A stretch of 13,198 bases of DNA from Ectocarpus siliculosus (lineage: Eukaryota; Sar; Phaeophyceae; Ectocarpales; Ectocarpaceae), in contig FN649741.1 in the NCBI GenBank assembly GCA_000310025.1, forward strand, positions 7,586,558-7,599,755, read 5' to 3'. Under the pieces are notes generated by a model. It did no database searches. It was not told the origin of the DNA and saw only the letters and a list, made by a program, of their open reading frames with translations. Below, piece by piece: positions 8,613-13,198 of the stretch. The number at the start of each line of letters is the position of its first letter. Position 1 is the first letter of the stretch. The position numbers and the translations under genes are program-made.

Positions 8613-11600
8613 ATGAGGATATTGGCTTCTTTCGTGGCATTGCTGCTGAGGGCTCGAGGAGTTGCCGCGGTCAAAAGGAACGAAGGCTCGTTGAATGTGC
8701 ATCTGGTGTGTCACACCCATGATGATCCCGGCTGGTTGAAGGTGAGGTTGGGTTGGAGGTTTATCGTTTTTCTCTGTCCTAAATCTACAGGCCGCGTTGC
8801 AACGTGCAGAGAGCCAATGCAAGCCCCTTCCCATTTCGTTTTCGAAGCGTTGGAAAACAAACCAGACTCAAATACGACGTGGTCATTTTTCCCGCCAAGA
8901 CAACAAACTCGCTCTTTTCGTTACTGACCCTCAAACAGCAGTGTTGTACGTTCGTTGCTTTCTATTGTGGATCAAGGCCCGTACGAGAGAGAATAACGCT
9001 AGGGGTCGGTGAATCACCCCCCCTTCCCCCCTCTCGGTCTCCGTTCCGAAAGACGGTGGACCAGTACTTCTACGGCGCCAACAACACCATCGCACACGCA
9101 GGAGTGCAGTACATTCTGGACAGCGTCGTGAGCGCTTTGGAGGAGGATCCGGAAAGGAAGTTCGTGTACGCGGAACAGGCCTTCTTGTGGCGGTGGTGGC
9201 GGCAACAGGCGAGAGGAGGGTAGACTGGTTGTATGATAGAAGCGACAGGTGTTAGTTGACGTGTCTCAACACAATGTACAACCATGTGCATCTTTTCACG
9301 TTGCCGCTCTCTTGACGCATGATGTTGCTATTGCTCATCATGTTGGTGCTTCTACAGGCCCGCCTTTCGACAACACCCGACAAACAGCACTCGTAGATGC
9401 ATGAAGCCATCCGCGAGTTCCCCCCCCCAAAAAAACGTGTGCAACCCCGCTCTTGTTACGACAGGACCGCCACAGAAAAGCGTCCGTGCGGCACCTGGTG
9501 TCGCAGGGACGGCTGTCCTTCATCAACGGGGGGTGGGTGATGCACGACGAGGCCGCGGCGCATTACGTGGGCATGGTGGACCAGACCCACCTCGGACACT
9601 CCTTCCTGAGGGAAGAGTTCGGGGAAGAAGCGTTGCCCAGGGTGGCCTGGCAGATAGACCCCTTCGGACATTCGGCCACGCAGGCTTCTCTGCTGGGGGC
9701 GCAGGCGAGGAGTTGTAGGGGGGGCGGGAAAGGACGGGGGTGCGGAAGAGGAATGGGTTTTTCCACGCCAGCACACCCACCTTTATGTCATTAGCCTGAG
9801 CGTCTGTCTGTCTAACCCGCCCCGAACCCATATCACCCGTTTGGGGTCGTGCTCATTGTGCTGCTGTGTTAGGCTGTTGACTGTGCAGCCTAACGCATCA
9901 CCAATTGCACTCAAAATAGAAACATCGTCAACGGAGGAGGAGGGGGGAGGGGGTCTAACGAGCTTTGGAGACGTGTTCAACAATGGTTTGGAACCGAAAC
10001 CATGTGTCCAGCCTTTGGGGGGGAGGGAGGGGCGGGGGCGTCTGACAGGGGCTGGAGGCGTTCGTTTTATACGCGAGTGAAACGCTCACATAAACATTGA
10101 GATTCGACGCCTCTGCTTCTGTTCCACACAACTTGTTTGTGCCTTTGTGTTCTATTTCTTTTCCGTCCAATCTAGTTTCGCTGAAAATGTCGTTGCTATT
10201 CCAACCCCCAAAGCTGCGATGTTGCGACATATGCTGTTTTTGCAGGCGGGATTCGATGCCCTTTACTTTGGTCGAATCGACTATCAGGACCGGGAGAAGC
10301 GGGTAGCCGAGAAGGATATGGAGATGATGTGGAGGGCCAGTCGGTCGTCCGAACAGGACGCCCAGATTTTCACAGGTGCGTTTTGAGGATGGCTCGAGGA
10401 GGACAATTGAAATATGTGCAAGGGTCATGCATCCGCCAATGATCTCCTGATCTCCAGCGGTTCGTTCGGAATGCTAAATGGACTCGTGCAGTAGTGGGTC
10501 TCTTCCCAAATTGTGTATGCGTGAGCATGAACCCCATGCCCATGCCTTCCACATACACGTCATCCACATTGTTTGTCGTCACCCCATCTACTATCCGATG
10601 CTACCAAGTTGTTACTCTCCAACTGAAGAGCTTGGACCCGGGGTCACGCAGACAGGATACTTCTTTCTACGGCTGCATGCGTTACATATTAAAGCGAGAA
10701 GGGTTCAATCGTTCTTCCCTGAAGAAAGTTCAAGAGCAAGCGCTCTTCAGCCTTGTTTGTGCCGGAGATTTGGAAAACGCTGTGAGAAACTGCAGCGCGC
10801 CAGTTGGCTCTTCGTTCGGCCAGGCCTGCAACCTTGCGGTGTAAACATGCTTGTTTTTCTCGCAGTGTTCTCTGCGGTGCCCCCCTTTCTATATCGATTT
10901 TCGATTAAATGCTCTCCTGCTTTGCAGCAGTATCGTGGTTGTATTCATCACGGCCCTGCGGTCCGCTAGTCTTTGTTGTCGAGGAGCAGTATGGTAATAG
11001 CGTCCACCGAATAGAACCAACGTACATCCCTCCACTTTGACTAACACCAACGTTCAACGTTGTCTCTTTTGCGGTTGTTTGTTGCTGCCGAAGGAGTGTT
11101 TCACAGCGGAAACTACGGCCCACCGGTAGGTTTTTGCTTTGACCAGGCATGCCAGGACGAGCCCATGATGGACGACCCCCTAATGGTGGACTACAACGTC
11201 GAGAGAAGAGCGTCCGACTTTGCTGATGCCTGCCAGGTACGTACATGCTTCGAAGCATAATAATATACTGCGATTTGAGAGAATGTGGCCAATCAGCTGA
11301 CAGCGAACGACAAAAATGTGCAAATCCGTTTGTAATCATGTGATTCAGAGGATATCCTGAGCGCGGTTCATATGTATCTCTTTGAAAATGTTTGAGACGA
11401 TTTATTTCTTGGTCAGACAAGCTTGTAAGTAACGTTTTGGATTTTCAAACCATCGCTTCAGGTACTACCTACCGCACGGTCTCATCTTTTTCTCAGCTAT
11501 CTAGCCCCGATCCAGGGTCAGTAACACAACAGTGATTTTTGCGTGGGACTGGGGGCCTCTGCGCACGGATGTGCATCCTCACGCATTCGACTGGCGCCAA

Positions 11601-13198
11601 CGCTTCGTACCACAACCCAAAACCAAACCTTGGCTCTCCGCCATGACAGGAGTTAGGTCGAAACACCCTTGGAGACGACGTGATGCTGCAGATGGGCGGT
11701 GACTTCGGCTTCGAGAACGCCGACGCTTGGTTCAAGAACCTCGAGATTCTCATGGCGGCGGTCAACAAAGAGGGACGGGTCAACGTGAGCACCAATCAAT
11801 GCGCTAGAGTAGAATTTTGTTGTCGCTGGTTGTTTATGGGAAGTGCTGGACGTGTGCGGATGTGCGGTGTACTTCGAGGCACTGATGTTGGTGATCTCCG
11901 CGTGCTGTGATCCGCGAGGTTTTTCGACCGAACCCGCCTCGCTCCTCCACAATAACACCTGTGTCATATGCTGTTATTCGAGTAGGGGCCCACTTGTGCT
12001 ACACCGCTTTCTGTCTCTGCACCCCACCAAGCATGCGAAGACCAAAGAGCGCAACGCCCAGGGTGAAACAAGCGAGTAGACGTAGAGCCAAGCTAGGCTT
12101 CTTCAGCGACAACGTAGCTATGGTAGTACACGTTCGTGCTGGCAGAGCACGTCCGTAGTGTGTGGTATATATCTCTCTCGTGTTGTGTCGTGCGTTGTCA
12201 TGGCATATGCGGTAGGAGCCGTTCTCGACGTCTGTAATTTGGTACCGTGCGCAGACGGACGCCGGTTTTGCTGCTGTGAAAATTGGAATGTTGCCCCCCC
12301 GTCCGCTGAACCACCACCAAGGAAAGGCAAACACTGTAGGAGTAGAGGTGGAGCGTTCAAACAGAATCGAAGAAAATCTCCTGTGTGGCCTACCTTCCTC
12401 CCGTGTGACCCAGGCTGATGCGTCAAACACATTGCACCGACAGGTTTGCGGACTGGCGACCCAGCATGCAAGACGAAACACCCACATAGACATTCATACC
12501 CTCCTCGTCCCGTTCTGTTCGGCAGGTGAATACTAGATTAATAGTATCTGCTTTCCCTTTCATCCCCCATCCCCACTTTTTGACCGGTTCCACATTTCGG
12601 CAGGTGTTTTTCTCGACTCCGCAGCTGTACACGGAAGCGAAGCACGCCTCTGGGCTGGAGCTCTCCGTCAAGAAGGACGACTTTTTCCCGTACGCCGACT
12701 GCCCGGTAAGTTTACGGAACGCGGCGCACACGGTTGTATGGTTTTTCGGCCAACGAAAGCTCCCGGTGTGTTCTTGATACCATACGTGACATGACGTAAG
12801 ATACCACACACCCCGGACCCATTTTCAAAGCCTGACCACTCCACGACGAAGAGGATGCCGAAATCAAATGGTGCGTTTTTGGAAAGCTCTGGACGAAACG
12901 TTTCTGACGCCGCCATTTTCGGCACCGTCACCGCTTTTCCTGCGGAGGAATCGAGTTCTGGAAATCGGTCCAGAGGGTGTGATATCTTACGCAACCTGCG
13001 ATACACAGGACCTCTTACGGTCGTGTGGCGGTGCTGGTTGAGAGCTGTCCTCGCTGCCGAAAGGCCTCGTGCTCGAAGGAGCTCGAATTGAGAGCAAACA
13101 CTCCACAGGTACGACGTGTGTCTAGTTCTGGTCGTACCCACTACTGTAACAACTTTTTTTCTTTGGGCTTTACCCCCCCTCCCCCCCCCCCCCCCCCC
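8613..13198 (+). CDS. MAN2B1: Glycoside hydrolase family 38 alpha-mannosidase (lysosomal/vacuolar type), 3'-truncated
   Basis: Exons 8613-8741, 9053-9208, 9465-9704, 10246-10375, 11094-11236, 11650-11784 and 12604-12705 join in frame into the first 345 residues of a roughly 1000-residue family. The enzyme is a zinc-dependent retaining exo-mannosidase that trims N-glycans in lysosomes or vacuoles. Residues 1-19 resemble a signal peptide. [18 protein letters not shown] carries zinc ligands H36 and D38. WQIDPFGHS holds the nucleophile and zinc ligand D160. [34 protein letters not shown] and DDFFPYAD follow in family order and spacing; [11 protein letters not shown]-type sequence is especially like plant vacuolar enzymes. 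The fourth zinc ligand, the HHDA histidine, would lie downstream of the window. N53-N-T is a glycosylation sequon. The start is supported by an in-frame TAG eight codons upstream (8589-8591). Introns 2 and 3 have GC donors. The last donor is CCG|GTAAGT at 12706; the next exon is not in view. Confidence 0.93.
8742..9052 (+). other. Alpha-mannosidase intron 1 (GT-AG, phase 0)
   Basis: The donor is AAG|GTGAGG and the acceptor is TTCCGAAAG|ACGG, preceded by a C/T-rich tract. Joining restores the family motif [15 protein letters not shown]. Confidence 0.88.
9209..9464 (+). other. Alpha-mannosidase intron 2, GC-AG type (phase 0)
   Basis: The conserved WWRQQ ends at CAACAG, followed by GCGAGA; the next exon begins after TTACGACAG with [12 protein letters not shown]. 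Both sides are phase 0, and the spacing from WWxQQ to the QGR motif equals that of mammalian lysosomal mannosidase. The only nearby GT (in GGAGG|GTAGAC) is in the wrong phase and would add residues, so GC is the only donor that fits. If retained, the frame meets TAG after four codons. Confidence 0.82.
9705..10245 (+). other. Alpha-mannosidase intron 3, GC-AG type (phase 0), G-run rich
   Basis: The exon ends SLLGAQ at GCGCAG, followed by GCGAGG; the next exon starts after TGTTTTTGCAG with [16 protein letters not shown]. The joined length matches plant enzymes (LLGAELGFD). The nearby GTTGTA is out of phase. G-runs follow the donor closely (9718-9738), with further clusters at 9934-9953 and 10017-10038. 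Confidence 0.82.
10017..10038 (+). other. G-quadruplex-forming motif in alpha-mannosidase intron 3
   Basis: Four G-runs of 7, 3, 4 and 5 bases are separated by single bases A, A and C (10017-10023, 10025-10027, 10029-10032, 10034-10038). This is a textbook short-loop quadruplex pattern on the transcribed-sense strand, so it would be present in the pre-mRNA. Confidence 0.7.
10376..11093 (+). other. Alpha-mannosidase intron 4 (GT-AG, phase 1)
   Basis: The donor is CACAG|GTGCGT and the acceptor is CTGCCGAAG|GAGTG. The split codon G|GA gives glycine in [14 protein letters not shown], which fits the family. A 163-codon open frame inside (10478-10969) has no recognisable sequence. Confidence 0.85.
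11237..11649 (+). other. Alpha-mannosidase intron 5 (GT-AG, phase 0)
   Basis: The donor is CAG|GTACGT and the acceptor is CATGACAG|GAGTTAGG. Choosing this AG rather than the TTAG just downstream keeps the distance from the DF motif to MGGDF at exactly the length seen in the mammalian enzyme. Confidence 0.78.
11785..12603 (+). other. Alpha-mannosidase intron 6 (GT-AG, phase 0)
   Basis: The donor is AAC|GTGAGC and the acceptor is CATTTCGGCAG|GTGTTT. Joining gives [14 protein letters not shown], matching GRVN-x-LYSTP in other family members. At 819 bases it is the longest complete intron in the window; no other gene is visible in it. Confidence 0.87.
12706..13198 (+). other. Start of alpha-mannosidase intron 7, running off the window
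   Basis: After [10 protein letters not shown] the consensus donor GTAAGT opens an intron. The next expected family motif (WTGYF-SRP-LKR) is not found in any plus-strand frame up to the end, so the following exon lies outside. A 157-codon minus-strand frame overlaps exon 7 and shows no family features. The tail is T-run, C7, then C18. Confidence 0.75.
13173..13198. repeat. Poly-C runs at the right edge
   Basis: C7 (13173-13179), a single T, then C18 to the end of the window. It mirrors the left edge and probably marks an assembly boundary. Confidence 0.75.

Noticed and set aside
7953-8834. 293-codon minus-strand open frame
   Set aside because: It runs through alpha-mannosidase exon 1, the divergent promoter and part of the EF-hand-like exon 1 in another frame, and shows no family features.
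9209-9226. GT donor GGAGG|GTAGAC as the 5' splice site of alpha-mannosidase intron 2
   Set aside because: It gives phase 2 while the next exon needs phase 0, and it would add non-family residues after WWRQQ.
10478-10969. 163-codon plus-strand open frame
   Set aside because: It lies wholly inside alpha-mannosidase intron 4, reads as random sequence, and has no splice or family support.
10905-11420. 171-codon minus-strand open frame
   Set aside because: It is antisense to alpha-mannosidase exon 5, whose family match is clear.
12668-13141. 157-codon minus-strand open frame at the right end
   Set aside because: It overlaps the well-supported alpha-mannosidase exon 7 on the opposite strand and has no recognisable motif.

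Overview
The window looks like intron-rich nuclear DNA of a flagellated stramenopile, most likely a brown alga of the Ectocarpus type. This is inferred from short exons separated by introns of about 200 to 800 bases, closely packed genes on alternating strands, a nuclear organelle-type release factor 2, and a ciliary/sperm-tail PG-rich protein. No species marker is visible. Both ends of the window are poly-C runs, so the piece is probably a contig bounded by hard-to-sequence homopolymers.

Layout. Positions 1-828 hold the last exon (about 585-828, +) of peptide chain release factor 2 and part of the intron before it. Positions 829-2168 are intergenic. A complete four-exon gene for an STPG1/MAPO2-like sperm-tail PG-rich repeat protein runs from 2169 to 4409 (+); I could join it without breaking the reading frame into a 341-residue protein. 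Positions 4410-5874 are a convergent intergenic region with an unusual cluster of G/C runs. A minus-strand gene (8166 down to 5875), assembled from four or five phase-compatible exons, encodes an unrecognised protein with a degenerate EF-hand-like segment and a small hydrophobic C-terminus. A 446-base divergent promoter region (8167-8612) separates it from the start of a glycoside hydrolase family 38 alpha-mannosidase gene (8613 to beyond 13198, +). Seven exons of that gene, encoding the N-terminal 345 residues, lie in the window; its 3' end is missing.

The genes do not form an operon or a pathway: organelle translation termination, axoneme structure, a calcium-sensor-like protein and vacuolar N-glycan breakdown are simply neighbours. 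The clearest unusual observation is that two consecutive introns of the alpha-mannosidase gene (introns 2 and 3) must use GC rather than GT at the 5' splice site, with nearly identical donors, and the second is followed by dense G-runs. Other points are a triple NAG acceptor and a possible 51-base microexon in the EF-hand-like gene, two phase-compatible donors around a Gly-rich insert in the STPG1-like gene, and a repeat- and stem-rich stretch in the RF2 intron. I found no convincing mobile element, CRISPR, tRNA or rRNA.
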